Part shown: positions 26,781 through 35,073 of the stretch, in pieces
Numbering within the stretch: position 1 is the stretch's first letter
How the letters are laid out: each line of letters begins with the position of its first letter
DNA from: CAYQJL01 sp964573295
GTDB taxonomy: Bacteria > Eisenbacteria > RBG-16-71-46 > CAIMUX01 > WJJG01
NCBI GenBank assembly: GCA_964573295.1
Contig: CAZNJE010000024.1
Location: forward strand, 1-64,000
Direction: 5' to 3'
Length of the DNA: 64,000 nucleotides
Translations under genes and position numbers: made by a program
Notes under the pieces: generated by a model
The model's input: only the letters and a program-made list of their open reading frames with translations
The model's database searches: none
Told to the model about the DNA's origin: nothing

Positions 26781-28055
26781 TTACTCGCGCGCGGTCGAGC
26801 CCGTGCCCGCTCCGCCGGCCCCGTTCCGACTCTCGCCGCGCTGCTCACCTTCACCGCGGCGCTCACCTTCACCGCGGTGCTCGCCCGCGCCGCCGGCCCG
26901 CGGTTCGCCCCCGACCGGCGCCGGCTCCTCCACGGGCAGCCCCATGGCCCGAGCCCGGGCGGCCCATCGCCGTCGGGCGTAGGCCTGCATGTCGTCGGTC
27001 TCATCCATCTCGTCGACGATCTCGAGACCCAGAAGCGTCTCGACGACGTCTTCCATGGTCACCAGCCCCTCGGTGCCGCCGTACTCGTCGACCACCAGCG
27101 AGATGTGGGACTGCCGCGTCTCGAGCATGAACTCCAGCAGCTCGCGCAATGGCATCGACTCTGCCACGGTGGGGATATCCCGCTTGAGTTCGGTGAGCGG
27201 CTGATCCTCCCGGTCCAAGGCCTGCTGGAGCAGGAGTTCCTCCTTGAGAACGAAACCGGTGACGTGATCGATGCTGCCGCGATAGACCGGCAACCGCGAG
27301 AAGGGCCGGACCCCGGAGGTCTCCAAGGCCTCACCGACGGTCATGTCCTCGGGCAGGGCCATGACCACCGGGCGCGGGGTCATGATGTCTCCGGCCTTCA
27401 GGTCCTCGAAGAGCAGGAGGTTTCGGATGATCCTCGACTCCTCCGGCCGCAGGGCCCCCGACCGCTCGCCCATGAGGGTCATGGCGGTCAGTTCATCGCG
27501 ACTGAGGATGTGGGGTTGTTTCCCGCGCGCGATCACGCGCGTGATCGACTCGGTGATCAAGATCAATGGGTAGAGCAGCCAGATCAGGATCTGGACGTAC
27601 CAGGCGGTGAAGCCGATCAGTCTCTGCCAGTAGACCGCGCCGATGGTCTTGGGCACGATCTCCGACGCGAAGAGGATCAAGAGCGTCATCGCGGCCGAGA
27701 AGAGGCCGAAGAAGGCATTGCCGAAAACCAACACGGCCTGGGCGCCCGCCCCGATGGCCCCCACGGTGTGCGCGATGGTGTTGAGGGTCAGAATGGCGGC
27801 CAGGGAGCGATCGACGTTCTCCACCTTGAGTCGCCTCAAGAGCCGGGCGAGCCCCGGCCGGCGTCTGGCCAGGCCTTCGATGTAGGACGGCGTCAGGGTC
27901 AGCAGCACCGCTTCGGCGATGGAACAGAGGAAGGAGAAGATCAGAGCCAGCAGGACATAGAGCACCAGGGCCACGACCGCCTCGCTGCCGGCCGCTTGCG
28001 CTACGAGATCGCCCGCGGGGGACGGTGTCGTCAATTGGACTGGACCCAGGGTCAC
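26781..28055 (-). CDS. CNNM/CorC-like membrane protein (DUF21 + CBS pair)
   Basis: A 424-residue inner-membrane protein of the HlyC/CorC (UPF0053) type, linked to Mg2+/divalent-metal transport or resistance. Residues about 25-190 form the DUF21 transmembrane domain (FLCSIAEAVLLTL, LFASEIVPKTIGAVYW). A tandem CBS pair follows, with IMTPRPVVMALPEDM and LVVDEYGGTEGLVTMEDVVETLLG. There is no C-terminal CorC-HlyC ligand domain. Instead the last 60 residues are Gly/Glu/Arg repeats generated by an 18-bp DNA repeat near 26844-26879. The gene lies upstream of the SNF2 gene on the same strand, 185 nt away. Confidence 0.88.
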   Translation of the reverse strand: MTLGPVQLTTPSPAGDLVAQAAGSEAVVALVLYVLLALIFSFLCSIAEAVLLTLTPSYIEGLARRRPGLARLLRRLKVENVDRSLAAILTLNTIAHTVGAIGAGAQAVLVFGNAFFGLFSAAMTLLILFASEIVPKTIGAVYWQRLIGFTAWYVQILIWLLYPLILITESITRVIARGKQPHILSRDELTAMTLMGERSGALRPEESRIIRNLLLFEDLKAGDIMTPRPVVMALPEDMTVGEALETSGVRPFSRLPVYRGSIDHVTGFVLKEELLLQQALDREDQPLTELKRDIPTVAESMPLRELLEFMLETRQSHISLVVDEYGGTEGLVTMEDVVETLLGLEIVDEMDETDDMQAYARRRWAARARAMGLPVEEPAPVGGEPRAGGAGEHRGEGERRGEGEQRGESRNGAGGAGTGSTARE

Positions 28056-28124
28056 TGTTGCGCCACCTCGTCGGCGTCCCTTTCGACGGTGGCGGCGGCG
28101 TGGTCGCCTAGATCAGATGTTTCC

Positions 28125-28325
28125 AAGTACGTTACCCTCGTCTTCCCGAATCCTGTAGCCATCCGGGCGGCTGGGCCGCCTCCATGGCATTATGGCCGAT
28201 TCTCGCCCCGCGATCCAGCCCCGACCGCACCTCCCGAGACGATCGTACTCGAGGCCGATGTGCGCACGGATCGGGACGGGCGGGACGAGAGCGGCGCCCC
28301 GGTAACCTCCGGTGCCTACTTCTAG
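28125..28325 (+). pseudogene. Remnant of a FlgD-Ig-like C-terminal domain
   Basis: On the plus strand, inside the 385-nt gap between rubredoxin and the CNNM-like gene, the frame reads VTLVFPNPVAIRAAG. About 35 degenerate residues later comes DGRDESGAPVTSGAYF and a stop. 'PNP' and 'WDGRDxxGxxVxSGxYFYR' are the two ends of the FlgD-Ig-like domain that closes many secreted FCB-group proteins. Here the middle strands are unrecognisable, the Trp is replaced, and the domain stops before its last strand. I read it as a decayed gene end. No body of the protein remains nearby. Confidence 0.6.
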
Positions 28326-28440
28326 TACTGTCGGCTTCCCAGTTGAGAAGCAAACGCGCGAGGGGCGGCGGGGCTTCTGGCCTCCCCCCGCGCTTGCTAC
28401 AGGTTTCGCCGGGAGAAACCAGGTGCTGCAGGCAGGTAGG

Positions 28441-28599
28441 TCAGTCCAGCGGATCGAACTGCTCCTTCTCCACGTAGCAGACCGGACACCGCCACTCCTC
28501 GGGCAACTCCTCGAACGGGGTGCCCGGCGGGATTCCGTTGGCTGGATCCCCGGCCTTTGGATCGTAGATGTAGCCGCAGTTGACGCAGATGTAGCGCAT
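28441..28599 (-). CDS. Rubredoxin
   Basis: A 52-residue one-iron electron carrier. ATG 28599 follows AAGGAGG at optimal distance. The two iron-binding knuckles are CVNCG (residues 5-9) and CPVCY (residues 38-42). Between them lie YIYDPKAGDPANGIPPGTPFEEL and PEEWRCPVC, the standard rubredoxin body. The residue after the second knuckle is Tyr where nearly all rubredoxins have Gly, an odd but possibly tolerated change. Rubredoxins donate electrons to oxygen or peroxide detoxifying enzymes or alkane hydroxylases; no partner is adjacent. It lies 71 nt after the metH second cistron. Confidence 0.93.
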   Translation of the reverse strand: MRYICVNCGYIYDPKAGDPANGIPPGTPFEELPEEWRCPVCYVEKEQFDPLD

Positions 28600-28670
28600 G
28601 GCGCCCCTCCTTCAGACAGGCTGGTCGTTGCGGCCACCGATGCGGTCCCGGGCATCGCCGGCGAACAACA

Positions 28671-31136
28671 CTAGACGGCGAAGTACTTCGCCTGCGGGTG
28701 ATGGGCCACGATGGCCGAGGTGGTCTGCTCGGGGACCATCTCCATGGTCTCGGTCAGGGTGACGCCGATCTCTTCGGGCGCCAGCATCGCGAAGAGCGGC
28801 TTGTGAGCTTCCAGGTCCGGGCAGGCCGGGTAGCCGAACCCGTAGCGGGACCCCTGGTACTCCTGCACCGCATAGCCGGCCACCGAGTCGGGGCGCTGTG
28901 CGGCAATCCCCAGCTCCTCGCGCATGACCTCGTGCCAGTACTCGGCCAGCGCGTCGGTGACCTCCACGCCGAAGCCGTGGAGCATGAGGTAGTCGTGGTA
29001 GGCATCGCGTTCGAAGAGTTCGCGCGCGGCCCGGCCGATCGCCTCGCCGATCGTGACCACGAAGAAGGCGGCTACATCGCCTCCCTCCTCGCGGGTGCGG
29101 AAGAAGTCGGCGATGCAGAGCAGCGGGGGCTCGGTGCGCCGCGGGAAGGGGAAGTCGTAGGTCCGGCCCTCATGTTCAACGCACACCCGTTCACCCTCGC
29201 TGTGGCAGCGGAAGTAACCGTAGGCCACCTGCGGGCGCACCAAGGCTTCTTCGGTCGCCCGAAGCTTCAGCGATTCGTAGAGCGGCAGGACCTTCTCCTT
29301 CGTGAGCTGCTCGTATTCCTCGGCCGTCATCTTCCCGCGTCGATACCCCCAGCGGCCGCGGAAGAGCGCCTGCTCGTTGATGTAGGGGAAGAGGCGCGCG
29401 GGATCGATGTCGCGCACGTAGCGCACGCCCCAGAACGGCGGCTCGGGCACGGGTACGTTGCGCGCGATGGTCTCATCCCGCACGGCCGTCTGGGCCCGCA
29501 CGCGGCCGGCGTTTTCCTCGTAGGTGGTGGCTTCGAGCTTGCCTTCCTCGAAGTCGCGCACAGCCTTGAGCCCCGCGAAGGCATCGGTGCAGTAGACCAC
29601 CGGCTGGTCGTAGGCCGGCACGCACTGCTCGGCCACAAACTTGCGCGTCAGCGCCGCACCGCCCAGGAGAATCGGTACGCCCAGCCGCTCGGCCTTGTAC
29701 TGCGGCATGCTCTCCTGCATGAGGATCGCCGACTTGACCAGCAACCCGCTCAGGCCCACCAGGTCGACCTCGTACTCGCGCGCCTTCGCCAGGATCGTCT
29801 CGGCCGGCACCTTGATGCCGATGTTGTAGACCGTGTAGCCGTTGTTCGAGAGGATGATGTCGACCAAGTTCTTGCCGATGTCGTGCACGTCCCCCTGCAC
29901 GGTGGCCAAGAGGATCGCGACGCTCTTCTCTTCCTTGGAGCGATCCATCAACGGCTCAAGGTAGGCCACCGATCGCTTCATCACCTCGGCCGACTGGAGC
30001 ACGAACGGCAGCAGGATCTCACCCTTGCCGAAGAGGACGCCCACGTGGCGCATCGCCGGCACCAGGATGGTGTTGATGATCGCGGTCGGCAGGTAGCGGC
30101 GCAGCAGGATCGAGAGCAGGTCTTCGAGGCCCTCTTTGTCCCCGCGCACGACCTTCTCGGCCAGCGCGGTCTCGGCCGGGCCGACATCTTCATGGGCGTC
30201 CCGCCTCCCGGCGCCCGGTTGCGCCGCCTCGGTGCGTGCCGAGAACTGCTCGATGTAGCGCATGAGCGGATCGTCGCCCTCGCCGCGGCGGCGGTCGTAG
30301 AGCAGGTCTACGCTGACCTCACGGTCGGCCTGATCGATGGTGGCCAGCGGCAGGATCTTGCCGGCGTCGACGATTGCCGCGTCCAGCCCCACCTCGACCG
30401 CCTGGTGCAGGAAGACCGAGTTCAGGATCTTGCGCGAGGCCGCCGGCAGGCCGAAGGAGATGTTGCTCACCCCCAGGACGGTGAAGACCCCGGGCAGCTC
30501 ACGCTTGATCTCGCGGATCGCCTCGATCGACTGGACCGCCGCGTCGCGCAGGGTCTCATCCCCCGACCCCACGGTGAAGGTCAAGGGGTCGAAGAGAAGA
30601 TCGCTGGGGCGCAGCCCGTGGCGGTCCACGGCCCGCTGGTAGATCGCGCGTGCGGTGGCGACCTTGTCGGCGGTGGTCATGGCCATGCCGTCTTGACCAA
30701 TCGTCAGGGCGATGACCGCCGCGCCGTAGCGCTTGATGAGGGGGCAGACGCGATCGAGGGTCTCGCCGCCGTCTTCTAAGTTGATCGAGTTGATCACGCA
30801 GCGGCCCGGGTAGAGCCGCAGGGCGGCCTCGATGCAGGCCGGGGTGGTGCTGTCGATCACGAGCGGCAGGCGCACCGCACCGGCGAAGAGGCGCACCAGG
30901 GTCGTGAGGTCTTTCAGTTCGTCGCGCCCGGCGTAGGCGGTGCACAGGTCCAAGAGGTGTGCGCCGCTCTCCTGCTGCTCGAGGGCCACCTGGAGACATC
31001 CCTCGTAGTCGTCGGCCAGCAGCAGCTTGCGGAAGCGCTTCGAGCCGTTGGCGTTGCATCTCTCGCCGATCAGAAGCGGCGGCGGCTTCTGGAGGATCTC
31101 GACCGACTGGTACAGGCTGGCGACCGATGGTTTCAC
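28671..31136 (-). CDS. metH: Methionine synthase, cobalamin-dependent, pterin/B12/activation part
   Basis: An 821-residue protein covering domains 2-4 of MetH. It would move the methyl group of methyltetrahydrofolate via cobalamin to homocysteine. The pterin-binding domain opens with LIGERCNANGSKRFRK and includes VINSINLEDGG. The B12 cap and binding domains carry GDVHDIGKN (the His ligand) and the GLSGLLVKS and LLGGAALT blocks. The activation domain has YGYFRCHSEGER, DFFR and YGFGYPACPDL for S-adenosylmethionine. The start overlaps the stop of the homocysteine-domain gene by 4 bp (ATGA). The linker between pterin and cap domains is Ala/Glu-rich. Confidence 0.93.
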   Translation of the reverse strand: MKPSVASLYQSVEILQKPPPLLIGERCNANGSKRFRKLLLADDYEGCLQVALEQQESGAHLLDLCTAYAGRDELKDLTTLVRLFAGAVRLPLVIDSTTPACIEAALRLYPGRCVINSINLEDGGETLDRVCPLIKRYGAAVIALTIGQDGMAMTTADKVATARAIYQRAVDRHGLRPSDLLFDPLTFTVGSGDETLRDAAVQSIEAIREIKRELPGVFTVLGVSNISFGLPAASRKILNSVFLHQAVEVGLDAAIVDAGKILPLATIDQADREVSVDLLYDRRRGEGDDPLMRYIEQFSARTEAAQPGAGRRDAHEDVGPAETALAEKVVRGDKEGLEDLLSILLRRYLPTAIINTILVPAMRHVGVLFGKGEILLPFVLQSAEVMKRSVAYLEPLMDRSKEEKSVAILLATVQGDVHDIGKNLVDIILSNNGYTVYNIGIKVPAETILAKAREYEVDLVGLSGLLVKSAILMQESMPQYKAERLGVPILLGGAALTRKFVAEQCVPAYDQPVVYCTDAFAGLKAVRDFEEGKLEATTYEENAGRVRAQTAVRDETIARNVPVPEPPFWGVRYVRDIDPARLFPYINEQALFRGRWGYRRGKMTAEEYEQLTKEKVLPLYESLKLRATEEALVRPQVAYGYFRCHSEGERVCVEHEGRTYDFPFPRRTEPPLLCIADFFRTREEGGDVAAFFVVTIGEAIGRAARELFERDAYHDYLMLHGFGVEVTDALAEYWHEVMREELGIAAQRPDSVAGYAVQEYQGSRYGFGYPACPDLEAHKPLFAMLAPEEIGVTLTETMEMVPEQTTSAIVAHHPQAKYFAV

Positions 31137-32116
31137 GAGACCGTCCTTCGCGCCGGGTGAACGCCGCGCAGCGCCTCGGCCAGCGCGCGGATGTGCGCGG
31201 GCGTCGATCCGCAGCAGCCGCCGGTGATGCTAACGCCGTAGCGCTCGACGAAGGTGCGCATCTGGGCGGCGAAATCTTCGGGGCTCAGCCGGTAGACGGT
31301 GCGGCCGTCCTCGACTTCGGGCAGGCCCTGGTTGGGGACGCAAGAGATCCGATGCGGCCACTCCTTCGAGAGATAGCGGATGTGGGACTCCATATCGGCC
31401 GGACCGCTCGCGCAGTTGAGGCCCAGCGATAGAATCGGGAAGGGCTCGAGCGTGGCGCATACCGCCCCGATATCCGATCCGACCAGCATCGTGCCGGTGG
31501 TCTCGATCGTGACCGAAACCAAGAGCGGCACGTCCCGGCCCGACTGGGCGATCACATCGAGCGCGGTCACCACCGCCGTCTTGACCTGCAGTAGGTCCTG
31601 GCAAGTCTCGATGATGAGGCAGTCGGCGCCGGCCCCGACCAGCGCCTCGGCCTGCTCGCGGTAGGCCGCGGCCAGCTCCTCGGCACTCACGTGCCCCAGC
31701 GAGACGAGCTTGGTCGTGGGCCCCATCGAGCCGCCGACCCAGCCGGTGGCCCCGGCCTCCTCCCAGGCCGCCCGCGCGTTTGCGACCGCGGCGGCATTGA
31801 TCTCGCGCGTCTGGGCCTCGAGCCCGTACTCGGCCAGCACGATGCCGGTGGCGCCGAAGGTATTGGTTTCCAGGAGCTGGGCGCCGGCATCGACGAAGCT
31901 GCCGTGCAGGCGGCGGATGACATCCGGGGCAGTGAGGTTCAAGAGCTCGTTGCAGCCCTCGCGGCCCTCCCACGCCGATCCCGGGATCTCCATCTCCTGC
32001 AGGTTCGTACCGCACGCCCCATCGACGATGATGATTTCCTGGGCACGCAGGCCTTCGGCTCCCGGGAGGTGATCTCGCGCGTCCTGCGAGCCTTGCTGTC
32101 CGGATGGTCGCGTCAT
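31133..32116 (-). CDS. Methionine synthase, homocysteine-binding domain as separate protein
   Basis: A 327-residue homocysteine S-methyltransferase domain (MetH domain 1) encoded as its own cistron. IIVDGACGTNLQEM opens the barrel. The zinc cysteines are in SLGLNCASGP and in the pair GGCCGSTPAHIRAL near the C-terminus. It overlaps the next cistron by 4 bp, so the two halves are co-translated and presumably assemble into one enzyme. The first 25 residues are polar and may not be part of the domain; GTG/ATG starts further in are possible. Confidence 0.92.
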   Translation of the reverse strand: MTRPSGQQGSQDARDHLPGAEGLRAQEIIIVDGACGTNLQEMEIPGSAWEGREGCNELLNLTAPDVIRRLHGSFVDAGAQLLETNTFGATGIVLAEYGLEAQTREINAAAVANARAAWEEAGATGWVGGSMGPTTKLVSLGHVSAEELAAAYREQAEALVGAGADCLIIETCQDLLQVKTAVVTALDVIAQSGRDVPLLVSVTIETTGTMLVGSDIGAVCATLEPFPILSLGLNCASGPADMESHIRYLSKEWPHRISCVPNQGLPEVEDGRTVYRLSPEDFAAQMRTFVERYGVSITGGCCGSTPAHIRALAEALRGVHPARRTVS

Positions 32117-32164
32117 GATTCCTCAAGGGTTTCAAGAAGACCCGGGCCGAGCGCGCGCCCTCAG

Positions 32165-32184
32165 TTTTTGCCCCGGGGCAAAAA
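32165..32184. promoter_or_regulatory. 20-bp perfect palindrome upstream of the split metH
   Basis: TTTTTGCCCCGGGGCAAAAA is a perfect palindrome without a loop, 49 nt upstream of the first metH cistron. Lack of a loop argues against a simple hairpin terminator. Position and symmetry suit an operator for a dimeric regulator, although the GC core flanked by A/T runs could also end transcription in both directions. Confidence 0.5.
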
Positions 32185-32247
32185 CCTCGTGCCCGCGCAA
32201 ACCGCACGTTCGGCCAGGGATGATGATCGGGGAATGCGGCGCGGGGG

Positions 32248-32541
32248 TCAAGCCGGGCCGGCTGCCGGGCGACTGGGGGGCGGCGACCGCTTCACAGCTC
32301 CCCACGTAGAGCTGTGCGTGGGCGTCGAGACGCTGTAGTAGAAGCCGTACCCCATGGAGTTGGTGGGGCCCCAGTGGTTGTAGACCAGAGTCCCGGAACA
32401 CTCGTCGAGACCGCCGCCTTCGATCAGGCCCGGTTCGGACGTATAGCCTACCTCGATGGGATCCGCGGCAGCCGAAGCGGCGAGCAGGACCAGGAGAGCA
32501 AATATGGTGAGTCGGATATTCAGGGCAAGACCTCTTTCCAA
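32248..32541 (-). CDS. Small secreted protein with WGAVK-containing C-terminus
   Basis: About 97 residues with a clear signal peptide (RLTIFALLVLLAASAAADP). The short mature domain is IEVGYTSEPGLIEGG...NHWGPTNSMGYGFYYS, and near the end comes SSTWGAVK. The stretch SSTWGAVK matches the tail SSWGAVKGLYR of the secreted protein at 14.5 kb. Here, however, about ten Pro/Ala/Arg-rich residues replace the last few, as if the end had been altered. There is no ATG; TTG 32541 or a CTG a few codons later are the likely starts, so the 5' end is uncertain. Function unknown. Confidence 0.5.
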   Translation of the reverse strand: MERGLALNIRLTIFALLVLLAASAAADPIEVGYTSEPGLIEGGGLDECSGTLVYNHWGPTNSMGYGFYYSVSTPTHSSTWGAVKRSPPPSRPAAGPA

Positions 32542-32733
32542 GACCTTCGCAAGACCTTCGCAAGAGCGAGTTCGATACCGAGAGCATACCACGGAGTGCG
32601 CAGAACGACCACGGAGTGACGACCACGGAGTGAGAATCACCGGCACGGGCGGGAACCTCTTGACAAGACGACGATTGGCGTCATCCTAGCGCCGTGTGCT
32701 GATAGAAACTGTGAGCGAGCGGGAGCAGAAGTG

Positions 32734-33895
32734 ATGCCAACCGGTGGATTGCGAATCGTGCTTGTCTTTGTCTTGGGCACGTTTGCATGTTCTGGATGCG
32801 ACAGTGAACATGCGCGGCCGGTTGTCCCGATGCCCGAACCCGATATGGCTGTCGTGGCGACCCCCGATACGCTCTTCCCCGCGATTGGCTCCGATCGGCT
32901 CCCGCGAATTACCACCCGGGTAACCCTAGACGGAGTCGTCCAGTACTACGCCCCTCATCACTTCCGTTCGCTCGACTCAACCATTGTCTCAGTTGATGCA
33001 AGGGGCCGGCTGACTGCCCATGACTTCGGAAAGGTGAAGGTGATCGTCAGCGCTGACAGCGAAGACGATGCGCTCTCGTGCGCAGACACCGTGCTCGCCA
33101 TCGTCAGCTGGAAGCGGCTGACCGGTGACTGCGGAGTCTCTTCTATCGCGTCGCTTCCGGTCGAACATCAGTGGGTGTATGCAGCGGTGAACGGCGGCGA
33201 GTATGGCCCGCTGACAGTCTTGTTTTCCGCCGATGGAATGACGTGGCATTCGCGACGCGTGGGTCTACCCGGGCTAGCGAAGGTAACGGGCCTGGCTCCC
33301 TCTTCGAACTACCGGTCCATCTACGCAAGCCTTGTGGTGCGGGAGCTTTGACGCAGGGCTCCGCAAGTCGACCGACGCCGGGCTGACGTGGCACTATGTC
33401 CTAAATGTAGACAACAACTTCTATCATGACCACTTTCTAGCGATTGATCCACGTCATCACACCTCGGTCTACGCCGACCATTTCAGATCCGACGATGCGG
33501 GTGCGACCTGGATAGACATCACTCACCCAGTCGCATGCATATCGCCTGATGGCTACAGGTCCGTCACCCTGTACGCATGGGGCAATCCGGCCATGATTTC
33601 GACAGATCGCGGTGATACTTGGAGTGAATGGCCGATGGGCACTCTTCTTGGGGATGTCGAAGCCGTTGAGACGGACGGCCGCGGAGGCATCTTTGTTGCT
33701 CGTCACGACGCCCTTTACACCTATTCCTCATCTGGGTCCCGACTGCGAGCAACGTATCCATTTCAAACGCAGGGCCATGTCTATTACGTACGGGCTCTTC
33801 ACTATGTGAGGTACTCTGGACAGCTCTTCGTTGGTACGGGACTGGTGCAGTCCGCCGGCGGTGCAGGGCTATGGCTCTACATGCCCTGGCATTGA
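32734..33895 (+). pseudogene. Asp-box lipoprotein gene with a one-base frameshift
   Basis: ATG 32734 (SD GGGAG) begins a lipoprotein signal (VFVLGTFACSGC). A bacterial Ig-like (Big_2) domain follows (STIVSVDARGRLTAHDFGKV), then Asp-box repeats. The first frame stops at 33351, after SIYASLVVREL. The adjacent frame, open from 33332, continues with WCGSFDAGLRKSTDAGLTWH and ends at 33895. Dropping one base near 33332 restores a protein of about 386 residues. Four Asp-boxes are visible (SADGMTW, STDAGLTW, SDDAGATW, STDRGDTW), as in sialidase-like or Ycf48-like propellers. Composition is less GC-rich than the neighbours. It may be a mutation or a sequence error. Confidence 0.65.
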
Positions 33896-33936
33896 ACGCA
33901 ACACGCGATGCAGTTCGAGCGCCACGGTGGCGGCAA

Positions 33937-35016
33937 CTAGAAGGTCGGGATCGTGCGCGCGAAGCGAAAGCCCACGGCATAGTTCGTGTAGTCGGGGGTG
34001 TGGATGCTGGCGCGAGAAGCGCACCGCAGGTCGAGCTGCTGATGGTTCCAGGAACCCCCGTGAAGCACTCGAGCGGTGCCCGTGACCGGCCCGATGGGAT
34101 CGAGGACCGGATCGGTGCCGAGATCACACACCTTCCAATCGTTGCACCACTCCTGGCAGTTCCCCGATACGTCCGCGCACCCCAGGGCCGAGAATCCATC
34201 GGGCAGAAATCCCACCGGCGTGGTCCAGCCCACGCAGTAGTTCAGGAAACCCCAGTAGTTGGCACGCTCGCAGGCAGGATCCTCCCCACCCCAGGCATAG
34301 ATGCGATCGTCCGGATAGCGTGCGGCGTACTCCCACTCGGCGTCGGTCGGCAAACGGTATCCCGGCGCCGCGTAGGGATCGTTCCCGTTGCACGCCCAAT
34401 CCCCGGTGTGCTCATAGGCTCGCGGCCATCCTCGATACAGGCTCAGCCAATCGCAATACCGCGCGGCGCCAAACCAGGTCACCATCTTCATGGGGTGTGA
34501 GGCAGCGTCATAGCCTTCGGGATAGGCATTCGATGCGTATTCGGAGGGCGCCTCACGAACCAGGAACAGCCCGTTGCCATCGAATGCGATCTCGCAATCG
34601 GGGCTGTCGAGAGCGACGAGCTCCACGGCGCTCCCGTCGAGGTTGTCGAGCACGGCCGTATCGTTGACCGCGACGAAGCCGTGATCAAAGGCCCATTGCA
34701 AGGCAGTGACGTACTCCGCGTTGGTGACCTCATGCTGGGCGATCTCGAAGCTGCGGGTGAGGGTAACCTCTCGTTCATCCTGACCACACCAGGCGACACC
34801 ATCTCCCTGGATGAACGTCCCCGCCGGCACCGGGACGGTTGGCGGGATGCCGGGATCGGCCGGGACGAAGGTCAGGCTGTCGACGGTCGCCAGATCGTAC
34901 TCGTGGATTTGATCGCCCCGATGCACGCGCAGTGTCCACCCGGCTCCGCTCTGGGCGGCGCAAAGGACACAGGCCAACATGGCGACCAGCAGTATGGCTC
35001 CCACACTTCGAAACAT
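33937..35016 (-). CDS. Secreted SUMF1/FGE-sulfatase-domain protein
   Basis: A 359-residue exported protein starts at ATG 35016 (signal MFRSVGAILLVAMLACVLCA). A short module (EYDLATVDSLTF) precedes the SUMF1 domain. Domain blocks seen are VPAGTFIQGDG, HEVTNAEYVTALQWA, PMKMVTWFGAARYCDWLS and GYRLPTDAEWEYAARY. Also present are DVSGNCQEWCNDW, VLHGGSWNHQQLDLRCASR and VGFRFAR. The pair of catalytic cysteines of true formylglycine-generating enzymes is not present, since the GSW segment lacks the first one. It is therefore probably a non-sulfatase member with a binding or other role. It begins 57 nt after tssG on the same strand. Confidence 0.85.
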   Translation of the reverse strand: MFRSVGAILLVAMLACVLCAAQSGAGWTLRVHRGDQIHEYDLATVDSLTFVPADPGIPPTVPVPAGTFIQGDGVAWCGQDEREVTLTRSFEIAQHEVTNAEYVTALQWAFDHGFVAVNDTAVLDNLDGSAVELVALDSPDCEIAFDGNGLFLVREAPSEYASNAYPEGYDAASHPMKMVTWFGAARYCDWLSLYRGWPRAYEHTGDWACNGNDPYAAPGYRLPTDAEWEYAARYPDDRIYAWGGEDPACERANYWGFLNYCVGWTTPVGFLPDGFSALGCADVSGNCQEWCNDWKVCDLGTDPVLDPIGPVTGTARVLHGGSWNHQQLDLRCASRASIHTPDYTNYAVGFRFARTIPTF

Positions 35017-35073
35017 GAGTAAAGGATACCACAAGATGACTGCGTCTGGTCTCGGTCCTCTCTGGTCTGGCTG

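Noticed and set aside
28698..30779. Plus-strand frame of 693 residues
   Set aside because: Antisense of the metH second cistron, with no domain of its own.
32117..32250. Cobalamin or SAM riboswitch in front of metH
   Set aside because: The leader is about 130 nt and I found neither the B12-box-like GCCACTG core nor SAM riboswitch landmarks; only the 20-bp palindrome stands out.
33937..35016. True formylglycine-generating enzyme
   Set aside because: The paired active-site cysteines are missing and no sulfatase gene is near.
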